Shown piece by piece: positions 35,701 through 48,569 of a DNA stretch of 64,000 nt. Both the position numbers and the translations under genes were made by a program. Source of the DNA: Zygnema cylindricum (taxonomy: Eukaryota > Streptophyta > Zygnematophyceae > Zygnematales > Zygnemataceae); NCBI GenBank assembly GCA_037447655.1, contig JBBHKE010001948.1, forward strand, positions 98,158-162,157, written 5' to 3'. Position 1 is the stretch's first letter. Each line of letters starts with the position of its first letter. The notes under the pieces are model-generated. The model had not been told where the DNA came from. It worked only from the letters and a program-made list of their open reading frames with translations, and searched no databases.

Positions 35701-38700
35701 CCTATGTCTTTCCAATCACAGACACTGTGAATTACATTAATTTTGGACCCGTCAATGATTGTTAGTAGCAAAGGACAAGACACGAAAAACACACCCTTTG
35801 AAGTAATTCAACTTGCAAATAGTTGAATTCCGCATCCCTCCATGATGTCACTATTTTTATGCAAATGAACAACATTTCTAAGGGAGAGAAGGGGAAAATG
35901 GAAACTCCCTGCGCCTAAATCTATGTTCATGGTAAGGAAAGAAAAAAAAATCATGCAGTTTGGTGCACAACTGAACAATCCCAACAAAACAGCCTAGTTT
36001 GCACAAATCCATAGCATACGTTTTTGTATAATGTCTCCTACAAAACCAAACAGACTAGCAGGCAGGCTCTATGAAAGAGAATGGCAGTGGATGCATTGAA
36101 TCATACTAACTTGGCATAACTTTATACAACTTACTGCAGGCTAGCGTTAGTTACATAATCCAAATCTAAATAACTCCATCATTCAAATCTAAATAGCCGA
36201 GTCATTCAGGATAATGAATTGCCTGGACCTTTCCATTTGCATTATAGGACGAGGTAAGCAATTGACATCAACCACATCATCTGTCAAAGATTGGAAGCTT
36301 CCTAAAAAAAGAACTTCAACCAGTAAAAAAAACATGCACATTGAGGTTCTCCATAACTGAATCCAATGAACCTTTTCAGCATGAAGCCCAAAGGACATGA
36401 CTCACATGTGGTCATCGAGCTCAGCAAAGCTCGCAGTTGACTCCATATCAAATCGTGGGTAGAATTTTCGTGGATCATCCAAATCACGGATAAGGCAAAT
36501 GTTCTGAACATCAAATACGAAAGCAACCATAAAAGCTGATGCATGTGAGAAGCAAGAGAAGTCAAGAGAAGCGGACTAAGCACCACTGCTAACACGGACA
36601 AGATGTAATGATAAAGACAGATTAAATGCCAAACCAAACAAGAAGAACAAGCAAGAACAATGATCAAGAATACAATCACACATGAAACACAAATATTTAG
36701 CAAACCACATCCATTCAGTGGCTCCACAGTTTTGGAGTCTACAAATAACATTGCATATCGAATCAACGCACAGAAAACACACAAAGAATCTCTCTGGATT
36801 GGCAGAGACTTCTCTCTTTTACAGAGCAAGAGTGTGACATACAGTGAGAAGGCTAATAAGACCCTGCTTTGTGTCTGTCATCTCCTTTGCCAGCCAGTCA
36901 GGAGAGCCGTCTCGTAGCTTCAAAGAAGCAGCTATCTTTTTCTCAGTGTTATATTCCTCCTTGAACTGCGACACAAATTTTTATGAGTACACAATCAGTG
37001 ACTGATCAGGCAGTCAAATTTCAGAATAACCCAGAAACAAGAGTTCCAAGCATTACATTTGGTTCTTCCAAACACAATATTCAGTTTATTTGTCAAGACC
37101 CGAGCACTCCAACTAGCTACCAATCCAATTTAAACAGCCAGCTGTGCTGAAAAGTCTGTCACACCCTGGCAAGTTTCCAGTTATAAAGCTGTTTTTGAAA
37201 AGGTAACTCTCTTTAAGGTTTTTGACTGCATTTAACTGGGCAGAATAGAGTACAGTCTGGAGTAAATGCTAAATGAGATACTGCAAAAGATAGAAATAAT
37301 TAGTCATGATGCTGCAGAAGATCAAACAACATGTCAGCAAGATTTGACAATAGACTACTAAAAGTCATATAGACATACACAACAACTGTTTAACATGCTT
37401 AAGCCAGATAGGTCGACAGGTCAATTTCCAGCGCAAAGAAAACAATGTTCTCCCAATTCTACTGGAGCAGAAAGCCAGCAACCAACATATAATAATCCTC
37501 AAGTTTAGATGTTACATGGCGTTAAAAACACACAATGTGGCTTTTTATGGAACTGGAGAGGGACCGAAGTTGTTACTGAGAACAGCACAGTGACCAGGAT
37601 AAATGTACCTTGTAGCATGAGGGGCCATTTTCTTCAAAATACTTTGTCGCGACTTCAGTCCACCTCTCTTCAAAAAGTGCCTGCGACAAAACGTGAGTGA
37701 CTGCCTTGAAATGAGAATTCAACTTCAGAAAAGAAAATCATTTGCCCCTAGTTCCAGCTGCTACCTGAGACACCAGTTGCAAACAGTCTTGCTGAACTGA
37801 AAGCCTTTCATAAAACTAGTCAGCAGATGTTACATGACAAGTCATCAACTCTTCTGCAATTCGAAAAAAAAAAAAAAAAACCCCATCCAACGAAACTCAA
37901 CTCTTGGGATCCAAAGCTCATGAGAGAAGCCCCGCTTCAAATGCACACACGCTCACTGGCTCTAAAATAAATTTTCTCAGATTCAAAGCTTGCTCATTTA
38001 CACTGTTCTACAAGAAAGGAAGTCTTGACTATCAAAAGACATCAATGGTTAACACACCTGTAAAAGTTGTGGCCTAATGTACGGTTCACTTAAGCGATTG
38101 AAATCCCAGACTCCTTCTTTTTCCATTTCCTCCTGCATGCCACAAAACATGATTCTGACAAAGCTGAAACAAGTTGAATTTGGTCAACATTGGCCAAATA
38201 TTCAATTGGTGGCTGCCTAATGGTACAGAACATGAAAATGGCAGTACATCACTTACTGAAAAGACCCTTCAACAGTAAATTATTAAAATCAACCACATCA
38301 ACTGTACTGCAGTGGCTTGAGGCCAAAACAATGATTCATTAAATGCACATACGAAAATCATTATGTCACAGTTCAAATAAAACTTCAGATTAACAGCCTC
38401 ACTTTACCCACTGCATGTGCAAGCTCCAGGGTGCAGAGATATTAAAACAAACAGGTGAGAAGAGGCCAAAACTACATTTGGCTCATATTCAGTTACACGC
38501 AGCCTGAAACAACATCATACAGCTATACAACTGTCACAGAAACTCCTGCTTCATCGCCTACACAAATGCTTCAGTTAAACCATGCATTACTACCTTGCAA
38601 GAACGGTTTTCATGCAACAAAAATGACAATCAAAATGATACTCACAAACGTAGGTTATGCTCATTGACTCAGATCAACCCAAAACAATCTGGACATGCTT

Positions 38701-41700
38701 TCAGGATGTTTATTTTCTAAGAAGCAAGGCCCGGAAAAAGCAATTCAAGTTCTAGCCATGACTGCCAAGATAGATGAAGCAGAAGGAGGAAGAGGCTTAC
38801 AGCACTGATTGGAATGGATGGCCGGAAGCGTCCAAGGATTCCTGCGTTTGCATGGGCTGGGAGCTCCCATATTCTGAAAAACCCAAGAATGTGGTCGATT
38901 CGATAGGCACTGAAATATTTAGCCATCTGGAAAAACAATCACAACCCTCGACATATGGTCAGCTCAGAAACTACAAGCAATCAAAATCACTGATTTATAC
39001 GAGCTGAAGAGTTTGTGTCTTTCAACAAGACTCGCCCACATAGCCGAGGAGCTGACCAACGCATCATAAATTCCCCGTGGCTTTGCTGCAAACTATTGAA
39101 GAAATGCTGTATTTAGCCCAATTTGGCAGCAAATTGTCTAGTGATATGTTATGTGTGACAAGTTATTTTTCCTTCCAGATAAGACACCTGCATACTCCTT
39201 TGAAAGTTGGCAACAAGAGACAAGGTACACAGAGGAGCAAACTACATCTGTAACACCAAATGATAAGGACTAGTTGGTACAGTGCATGATTCAAAAAGTC
39301 TGATCTGATGGGTCTAGTTTTGATCAATAAACAACTAATGGCTTCCTAGTCAAGAAACTGTGACCACGAGTAACAGAGAAAATAGGCGATGAATTTCAAT
39401 TACTTCATGGCTAATCGTGGTAAACTTGCAAGACAGCAAAGAAGAGTATTGAAGTACCTTCACAAGCCAGTCAATTCAGGATTGGAGCTCAAGAAAGAGA
39501 AAAAAAAAACAAGAGCATTCTAAGACAGCATAACTCAGACTAAAGCAAGAAATATAAACATGGAGAGATCCTTTTGGAATTATGTTCCTTTAGGACCACT
39601 TGCAAGGGGGCAGGCTACAGTAGCCTTTTCAACAGCAGACAGGATAGTGGCATCCCAGAATTCCATAGAGCCACTGTCGTTAAGAATCTCGATGGTGGAG
39701 AATCTGGGAGCTTTAAAGATTCAGAGGTCCACAGCAATCATCGTTGGCGCTAACCAGAAAGTGTGGGTTTCCTACTTGTTTCAGTTTTATAAGCAGCTTC
39801 GATGTGTTTGCCAAGGAGATAGTAAATAACCAAAAAAAGAAAGTTGTAAAAAGTGAGAGGTCCTAAAAGTTTTAACTTGGGAGCATAGCAATCTGTTTGT
39901 TCATCCGCTAATGTCGCAAAAGAATGAACTCTCAAAATTCAGTTAACTGACAGGTTTGACTGTCTACTACATCAAGAGGCAACCCCAAATTTGAATCACC
40001 TGGCCAGTTTGACCCTGTGTTTAACAGTGGGGACACGACATCCGCATTCTACGTGGAAATACCCAAATTATAAATTTCGTGCGGCTAATTTCTTGCCGGC
40101 GAATGAAATTTCCACTATGGGAAATTCTGGTTCCATGCACAGAATACACATGAAAATTTTAGGCGTTTCAAACATAGATCTGAACAAAGTTGGCGACAAA
40201 ACCTGCAGACATGGCCCTCTATGCAACCAAGTTTATTCATTATTTCATCATGTAAGAAAGCTCACTCTGGAACATGAAGCCGTTCCATGTCTGCTGCACA
40301 GCAGTGCGTCACTACTATATCAACGCCTCCTAAAATATTGGAATTCCTTTACCAACAACCGGTATATAACTTTTTCTGGTCTACCGATAATCGATATCTT
40401 GGTCAAAATACAGGACAACAGGTTATCGTACATATCGACGATACACCGCAATACATGCTAACGCTTAAACGCCAACATATTTCAGGACTCTAATCTTTTT
40501 GATATGAAATTTGTCGTTTCTCTTGCTGGAGAGGCTTTGTGCAGCTCCGACAATTACCATTTTGGCCAAAAAGCGGATGGACATATGAAGGAGCTGAAGT
40601 AAAATAATTTCTATGAAAGGTTGTTATAACTGCATCCTTGTGAGTCTAAATATACCTGAGTGAGGCGTGCTCTCCACCATGCATAATTGTCCTTGGACAT
40701 TTCCTCCCAGTTGTAGGTTGGAAAACCCCAATTCTGGCCATTCGCATCAAACATATCAGGAGGAGCTCCGGTTGAGGTATCCATCCTAAATAGCGTTGGG
40801 GCCATCCAAGTGTCAACACTGTTTCGGTCGACACCAATTGGAAGGTCTCCTTTCAAGATTACGCGATTCTTTCGGGCATATTCTGCGGCTTCAGACAACT
40901 GCCAGAGAACACATGTTAAAAAGGGAACAAAAGAGCCTGTTTAATGGTGTACTGGCTGACAACCGGTCAAGTCTTCATGCGTTTGAGCACATCGAGACAC
41001 AGATATCGGCGCCCAACAAAATACCAGCTGAAATCAAGATACCAGTCCATCCAGACTCAAGTATGAACATCTGTGCTGAGGAAATTCACAATGACTTAAT
41101 ACACTGATTTGCTTTCCGAAAAATACCTGCAAGTGAAGGTGGTATTGAATGTAATATCTGTATGCGACTGAGTCGTAGTGATCCGCGTCTGGGGAAACTA
41201 GTTTATCCAACTGCAGAGACCAGTCAAATGATCGAGTAAGATTGCCGCGATTCCTTGAAAAACCGTAAAAGGCTCATGATTGAATGTAATGCCTATTCAT
41301 GTCACCTTAATGTTTTCATGCACAGCCAACATACACTGCTTTCATTCCCTGACTGATTCATCCATACATTAAAATACCACTTCACAGCGATTTCATGTAC
41401 AATAATGGTAGAATGTTAATTTGCAGGCACAAACCTTGGCTAGCGAGAATTTGGCATGCAGTCCCCACTGGGAATGATCTGAAGTGCCAAAAAGATCCCT
41501 CAAGAAACAGAAAGCGGCATATGGCTTCAGCCATTCCTGTGCCAAGAAAGGCCCACAGTTGCATTGTGGTCATTTTTCTCCTATCATATTTAAAATGAGG
41601 GCACCCTCACAACATGCATGAACTTTGTTTGTCAACAGTAATGAATAAACAGTGAGCCAAGACTATTGAGATGTCCTTGTAATGTTTATCGCTTGTCAAT

Positions 41701-44700
41701 TCAGTGAGCTAAAAAATGGACCAGTATGCAATAACATGCTGCAAGATGACTGCGCACTCATGAAGAGAAGAGAACAGGCACATCTGATATGGGCATGAAG
41801 AATTTAGCACAGACAAAAATGACTTGAATAAACCGACGCCTGGCTAATGTAACAAACAGCCTTAAAGGATAATAACTGGCAAAAATCGTATGCTCTGTTT
41901 GAAGGTGTCAACAGCAAGGGCAACACCCGCTTCTCATTGACGACAACAACAGAAAAATACAGAATCAATTGCGCGTAGTGAACTCGACCGGATCTTAAAG
42001 AAAAGCATCCCAGCAGGTAAGTCTGATTTATAGCTCAGTTTTCCATATTCTTTTCCGATTAATTTTTAGGAATGCACACCTTATTCTCTTCAAAGAAACG
42101 TTTGAAACTAGGTGAGGAAAGTATTTTATTTTTCTCCTTCATGAACAACTTTTTGGCAACGGAAAGTTTGACATTCATAGTCTTGTCGTAATCTACAGCC
42201 TGCACCCATGAGAAGAATGAGTTGATTTTATCAGAAGTAGTTGCAAAAAATAATACAGCCAGGCAATTCTTGGTATCGCTGAAGCATGAAATATCATGCC
42301 AGCTAACACCTTCATAGCAAGACTCAATCTAGTCTCAAGCACTACGCCAATTGTTGACGACATGAGCCAGTAAGGGTTCAAATACATACAGGTAAATTTA
42401 GTTCCTCCTTTGCATGATTGATTTCAGCCTGCAGAGAGAAAATCCAGGAAAGAAATAGTCAGCATACTTTGCCAAAGCAATTTATTGCTTCGGTCAAATA
42501 GCCATTACCCCAGAATTGTTTGCAAGAATCACAGCCTTTCCTTCACAGACAGCTGAACCATGAATAACAAGAGTCAAGAAGTGTATGATGAACTTTGCCA
42601 AGTCATCCTTAAAAAGGACATAGTTCTGCAAATCAAACAGCAGGAAGGAGCGAACACAGATCAATCACGAAAACAACCCCCTCTCCACCCACCACTCCTC
42701 CCCAAAAGAAAATCTCAAACAGATCCTTAACAGTTAAAATACAACTAGAATTTTGCTAAGATTTGCGACATCATTACACGAACTTATTCTTATTGTAGAG
42801 CCAATTACAGTGCCCAAACATTCAATAAACGTAACCATAGTGGAATAACTTGATCACGAATAATCTCACCTGAATGTCAGATGGAATATCATCAGACAAG
42901 GCTTGTAGTCGGAGGTACAACGGATGCAAGGCAAACACAGAAAGGGAGCTGCACATTGTATATAACAAATGTTAAAAGCAGATGGACATAGCAAGTGTGT
43001 CGAGAAGGCTATCACTCATAAGTATTCATAAGTATGATAGCAAATTACAAGAAATTCTCAGATTGAAGCAGCAGGGGAAACACATTGTCATTATAATATA
43101 GAGTTAGCTTGCTGCAAAAAAATTGCCTGTTTATATGAAACCAAATAAGAACACCTGGCACTGTCGATCAACTATCTTGAATATAGTGTTTTTCTCAATT
43201 CAGCGATTCCAATTAGTAGTGTTGTGTATCGGTAAGGATTTGCCGATAACCGATATGGGCCTTTTTTCGGGGACCCGATAATCGATATATTGGTACGATA
43301 TATCGCTATCGGTCTTATCGCCGATAAGTAGCCGATAATATCGGCTACTTATCGGCGATAATGCCGATAACGATAACTATCGGCGATAACTGTACGAGCC
43401 GTACAGATAAATGTACGGCATGTACACTCAACTGTACGTCTTATTCCCCCGACGCGCCCTACTTACAACCCCTGAGGTACCTACCAATCAGATCATTTGT
43501 ACAAGCCGAAAGTACAGTAGCCGGCATAAGATGTGTACGGCTCCAGTTAAAACGATGTACCTTTCACATCCGACGCCGTGGCTTTGTCCCTTTATTTTTT
43601 GGGATCCACTGGAAACCTGCCACGTGTCAATCCGTCGGCTTTTTTGGCAAAAGCCGCCAAAAAGCCATTCCGAGATGCCGGCGCTCACGCTGACCGTCCG
43701 CTCGTATTTTCTCATTGAATGTCGTCCGTTCGATTCCGGCGGCGCGCATAATGTTATTTTGCATCCGTTGTACTTTGTGTCCGCCGTCTTTTTACCGTTC
43801 CATGATAATCAGTTTATCGGTACAATTCCGTACGTTCCCGTAAAATTTATGTTCAGTTAACCGCCCAAAAAGTACTACAAAGTGCAACGTATAGTCAAAT
43901 TCCGTACATTTCCCGTAAACAACCGTACATTTCTCGTAAATTTACCGTTCAGTTTACCGGACAGAAAGCACTCCGGACAGAAAGTACAGAAAGTACAAAT
44001 ATATCGGGACCGCTGACCGTTCGATAACCGATAACTATCGGTATCGGTGTTATCGCGATAAGTTTTTTACCGATACACAACACTACTAATTAGGAAGCTC
44101 CTGAGTCTTTGTTGATACTAACTAGTGTCATTGGACTGCAAAAACATTAAGCTCAGCTATTTGACCAAACCACCACCTAATCGGACTTTTAACGGCAGCA
44201 GCCGCAATGCATGTCATATACTCTTGTCATATGCATGCCACATACTCTTCTCTCATCCAAATTTCATGCTGGAAGGTGAGAAAGTCAGGAGTATGTTTTA
44301 CATGAATATTCTTCCATGATGCGCCAGACATTTTCAGATGTGTCATATTTCATAGCCTTGTCAAATAAGTAGTTCAACTGTCACGTTGTAGTGTCCCATG
44401 TCGTTACACAAACATTTACCATGAAAACACTGGTTTGCTTTTTGCCAGCACTTGCCTTCGAATACCTTACGTTGCTATCCCAGCTAAAACGTGGTTCATT
44501 CTGAAGATGGCGATTGTGACTCACCTGTACGGATAGGAGTCATACCACATGCCGTTCACTGAAGTATCATTTACAGGGAGCAATTGAACCAGACGCATGC
44601 CTGAATTGACAGCAAAGTCAACGACCAGCTTCAAATCAAGAAATTCTCCAGAACCAACATCCTCCGTGCTCCTTATAGAGAATACCGGGACAGACAATCC

Positions 44701-47483
44701 GGCACCTCTCCAAGGAGCAGCCTGCAATTTCACAAGTAAAAGAAAAGAAATCAGAACATAAATTGTCACTGACAGCCTATCAACAAGCAAGGCTTATCCA
44801 CACCTATCCAACTTTACCGAGAGCTCTCGCTTTTCAAGAAACTGATTCCCTGAAGTAAAAATTGTGGTGCTGAACAGCACAAGTTCTATACAAATGACTG
44901 CTCATTGGCAGTTTAGGAAAACAAAAGAACAATACCCGGAAGTTCCCATCCGAAACAAAGATCATAAGAGAAGGCTTTCTTGCTGATGTGTCGAGGCCCA
45001 ACTCGATGTCATCACCATGCTCGAGAATGATTTGGCCTTCTTTGTCCTTCAGGATGTACTTATATGTAGCACATTGTCAAGGATCATTTCCGATAATTGC
45101 AAAGGACATATTCGCTACTCAAGAAATATGCATACAAGTTAGATGGCATGACATATTCTAAAGTTAACAATCATTTCATGAAAATGTCGTCTGATTCAAA
45201 GGCTTTACTGCGTGAAAATGTGACATATTTCCATCAAAATGACATTACCAACTGTAGGTCGAATATCCACTTGCCTTTGAAATACTTGACAAAAGAAAGT
45301 ATCACCAACTTTGTAGCTTAAAAACAAATCAGTGGTGGCCCTACAAAACTACAACACAATCCTCCACAATTTTCACTACGTTCTACCTCCATACACATGA
45401 AAACGATAAAGTTCAAAGGGATATCTGATAGGGAATTCAGCTCGCTTGATGGTTGCATCTGCTTCCCACACAGAACTCGAAGTATGAACTAAAGGCAAAG
45501 CAGCATCAGTTTGCCACTCTCCAAGACTGGAGGCACTTCCTACGAGGTAAACCTGCAAGCATAACAAGACTAAAGGATTATGAACCCAAACATGAATTAA
45601 AAAAATATATATATAATTTGTAATATTGCATTGCAGTTATTATGACCTCGAGTTGTTCTAGCAAGTCACACACTGCATAAGAGTGCACTTGTCAATGGTT
45701 CAAATTTGTGGAAACTATTGGGATCGCTTGCATCTCATTTGCAAGTAAGGAGTCAACCTACCTTCTGCCCTTTCTCCAGTCTTGTACAGCGAATGCGGAA
45801 GCGAAGTAGAACAGCGTCTGAAAAACACAATTGAACCACCGTATGTGTCCTTGAACCAGCAGGTGATAAAAAAATCACATTGTATCAAATTCACTTCAAA
45901 CAGTAATGTTCCATCACCAAAAAAGGTACCGCTTCCGATTTCAAATTCTGATGGATGCTTGCAATTGTACCAGCAGAGAAAAAATAGCTTCAGCAAGGAA
46001 AGGACAAACGCTTGTACATTCCACACAACGGAGTATCTGAAAGATTAGATTAAATAGAAAAAGAAATTACTCTTTCGACTAATCCACACGTCAAAAATCT
46101 AACTATTGCAAAACAGAAACATGAAAAAATCACCTGGAGAGGGCAAACTATCACGCTGCAAAGAAGGCAGGAGTCCAAGAGATTCCTCAGGCTCTGCCAT
46201 GTCTTCCTCACTTTTTCCAAATATAACTTTCCTGAAGGCACCTCTCGAGAGAAGGGCCTCTGGAGAAGCACCATCCTGTCAACGATGAAAGAAAGTAATA
46301 CTCATTCATTAACCACCAAAACCGGCTCTCTAACCTCGCAGATCCACCTATCCCTGATGACTCTTGCGATAACTGCCACATCTCTAATCATTTGTATGCT
46401 TCAACAGTAAATGAATGAATAGGACCTTTCCGAACACAAAATCTGTCGGTAAATGATTCCTGAATAACCATAAGATCTTAGAAACACGCGCTTTTATGAA
46501 AAACAGTTATATTTGGATTAAAAAACCAGCACAGGAACAAATGGCCCGTCAGCTGTACTTTTCCTGAGAGACCAATTAGTAGTCGAACAAAAAAAACATC
46601 TAGCCTCACTAAGAAAAAGTAGCAGGAAGAAATAAACACTCAATTTCAGGAGCTCTGCATTTTTTCATGGTGTTATGGAATAAGAAATGAGAGACAAAGA
46701 CATTTAACAAAGTAAAGAGCTCCAGCTGTCTCATAATAACTCTCATGTAACACAAACAACAGCGTCAAAATGGGCTACAGTGCACTGTGCATAGCTGTTA
46801 GTGTTAAGAAATATATAGTGTGGAGTTCATTTTAGTGTTTTAATTCTAGCGACATGGATGCTTTTCCACTGGCTTACCAAATTAGTCAAAAAAAAATACT
46901 TAATGTCCAGGAGCCAAAAAAAAAAAAAACCGGCACCAAATTAGTGTTTTAACGCTAATAGCAATTCACGGTGTAGCTCCAAAGGAGACTAACCGTATGT
47001 GAAAAAGTTGTCAAACGCCTGATCAAGCTTTCAAAGGGAGCTACAGACCTGCCATGAATCCAGTAAATCAATGACTGCACCATCTGGCAGTCCTTCTGGT
47101 AACTGAAGTTTCCGAGGTTCACCAGCTTCCCACTTCAATACATTCAGCTTTTCATCGACCAGAACGTATTTGTAATCCAGTTGAAACTTCTCCGGTACAG
47201 ACACATTTGCTTGCCAGACCAAATGTTCACCTTCATGATGAGGAGTCATCCACACACCCTGCTTAATACTTCCACTTCCAAACAGGAGATCAGAGCCACA
47301 TATCATCAAATTTTGGCCCCAAGCTGTATAATAAGGCAGTTTGAATCGCAAGTTTACTCGACTGTAGCGTTTGAACGGCGACACTCGAGGTGAAGGTGGA
47401 ATTCGAGGAGTATCCATTATATTATTCTCAAATTCAACGCCCATACGCTGGCGTGAAATGCTAGTGTGATAAAAAGGATGCAC
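32783..47483 (-). CDS. DPE2: DPE2, cytosolic 4-alpha-glucanotransferase
   Basis: Complete, 22 exons on the minus strand: 47049-47483, 46134-46275, 45762-45817, 45425-45552, 44936-45065, 44525-44721, 42870-42948, 42390-42428, 42080-42199, 41435-41536, 41127-41210, 40656-40898, 38801-38926, 38058-38132, 37609-37680, 36843-36965, 36406-36503, 35465-35624, 34860-34955, 33853-34053, 33194-33287, 32783-32973. About 996 aa from the first ATG; later ATGs at codons 14 and 23 would give lengths nearer the family's roughly 955. DPE2 moves glucose from maltose to a cytosolic glucan after starch breakdown at night. Two N-terminal CBM20 domains (KLPYYTAWGQNLMICGS; RFRIRCTRLEKGQKVYLVGS) are followed by a GH77 domain split by the family's insertion. 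Catalytic Asp596 (AYRIDHILGF), Glu792 (CGEDLG) and Asp843 (CHDCST) are all present. All phases close. Confidence 0.95.
33370..33574. mobile_element. TA-flanked MITE in a DPE2 intron
   Basis: Left end CACCATGAATCGTTATTAG after TA, right end AATAACGATTCACGG. Both tips carry point changes. Non-coding. Confidence 0.65.
42509..42625 (-). other. Possible 117-nt cassette exon of DPE2
   Basis: Between exons 7 and 8, a stretch of 39 open codons in phase 0 on both sides has an acceptor (TTTGCAG) and a donor (GTAATG). It has no counterpart known to me in DPE2 proteins, which read straight from IPSDIQ to AEINHAK. It could be optional, or chance. Confidence 0.2.
43217..44085. mobile_element. hAT-type MITE, long subfamily (copy 4), in DPE2 intron 6
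   Basis: 869 bp with ends TAGTGTTGTGTATCGG and CCGATACACAACACTA. Target duplication CCAATTAG/CTAATTAG (7 of 8) at 43209-43216 and 44086-44093. First 150 bp nearly match the start of copy 2. A perfect 20-bp-arm hairpin lies at 43318-43358. Confidence 0.88.
45066..45424 (-). other. U12-type AT-AC intron of DPE2
   Basis: Intron 4 begins ATATCCCTTT and ends in AC. A TCCTTGAC branch motif lies at 45076-45083, with the branch A 11 nt before the intron end. Splicing here joins FPI-R-YKYILKDK in frame, as the CBM20 fold requires; no GT-AG pair in the region gives a matching phase and sequence. Confidence 0.8.
46783..46973. mobile_element. Diverged TA-flanked MITE in DPE2 intron 1
   Basis: Left end CACTGTGCATAGCTGTTAG, right end CTAATAGCAATTCACGGTG followed by TA. 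About 190 bp, non-coding. Confidence 0.55.
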
Positions 47484-48283
47484 TATATTGCGATAACCGC
47501 GCGCAAGTCTCTACAGCTTACACTTCAAGTTTTTTTATTACCTAGGAGTTCGACTCCCGTGCAATGGTTTAGCTGTCTGGGGGGAGTTGCAATACGAAGA
47601 GATGAAAATGATTGCTATAGTACTGTGGTTTTGATATTGACAAAGAAAGAATAATAATCTAACACGCTCAAGGTGAGAATCTAACGAAATTTAACGTACG
47701 TAAAGGTATGGGAACTCTACAAGTCTACATTTAGATGCCCCATACCACACGCGTATCACACCCAAAAAAAGTAAATACCAATATAATACGCATATAGTAC
47801 ATAATGACTGAATATAGCGTTTCCACACGCTTTTGTGCTTTTAAAATATGTTATGTATCTTTCTCAGCAGTACGGTTAACAATCTAGTGTGAACGTCAGA
47901 GCACGTCAAAATCGCCCGCCATCATTTGCACCACCGGCAATGCGCTTTACCGACTCGAATCCTACCACAGCGGAACAGATGGCGAGCTCCCATTCAGTAA
48001 AGGTCACTGCTCTCCACGTGCCGGTCATATTGGGAGGGAAGATGCTGGATGAATTTGTATGAAATATGTCCAACTGTCTGTAGACGTACAAAGTTAATCC
48101 GTCTGCGTTTTTGGAGAGTTGTGGATCCTCGAATATGGCCGTCAGCTCCCTACGGATGGTTAAGATATTCTATGCATCATAGGATTGGTTAAAATTTTCT
48201 TTGAGTTTGGACACCTGGCTTAACATTGTTCATGCCGTACAAGCAGAGGGGCATCGACTTCATTAAATGAGGAAAGACATCTA
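47484..48283. other. Upstream region of DPE2
   Basis: Non-coding as far as seen; should hold the DPE2 promoter. No individual element identified. Confidence 0.35.
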
Positions 48284-48567
48284 CACCGCGAATCGTAATT
48301 AGAGTAAAGAAAAAATTAGAGTAAAAAACCAAAAAAAACAATTAGAGTAATGAACTCTAATTTATGTGATATAACTTTTTCACAGAGGAAGTTTACTCTA
48401 ATTTATTTAAGTACTCTATATTGGGTTATGTCGGCAATAAATTTCCGCGGGTTTGGGTTGTTTTTTTAATAAAAAAAAAACAAAAACAGAAAAAATAAAC
48501 CCTAAACGAGCGGTCGCGGACGTCTTCGGCACCCCGGAGGGCCAAAAAGTTGCAAGATTCAGTTCAG
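48284..48567. mobile_element. Left end of a TA-flanked MITE (right end not found)
   Basis: Starts CACCGCGAATCGTAATTAG after TA; interior has repeated TTAGAGTAA words. No matching right end before the next element. Confidence 0.45.
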
Positions 48568-48569
48568 TA

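Noticed and set aside
45376-45424. Continuation of DPE2 exon 4 to a GT donor at about 45379
   Set aside because: The phase does not fit the next exon, and the added residues do not match the CBM20 family; the AT-AC splice does.
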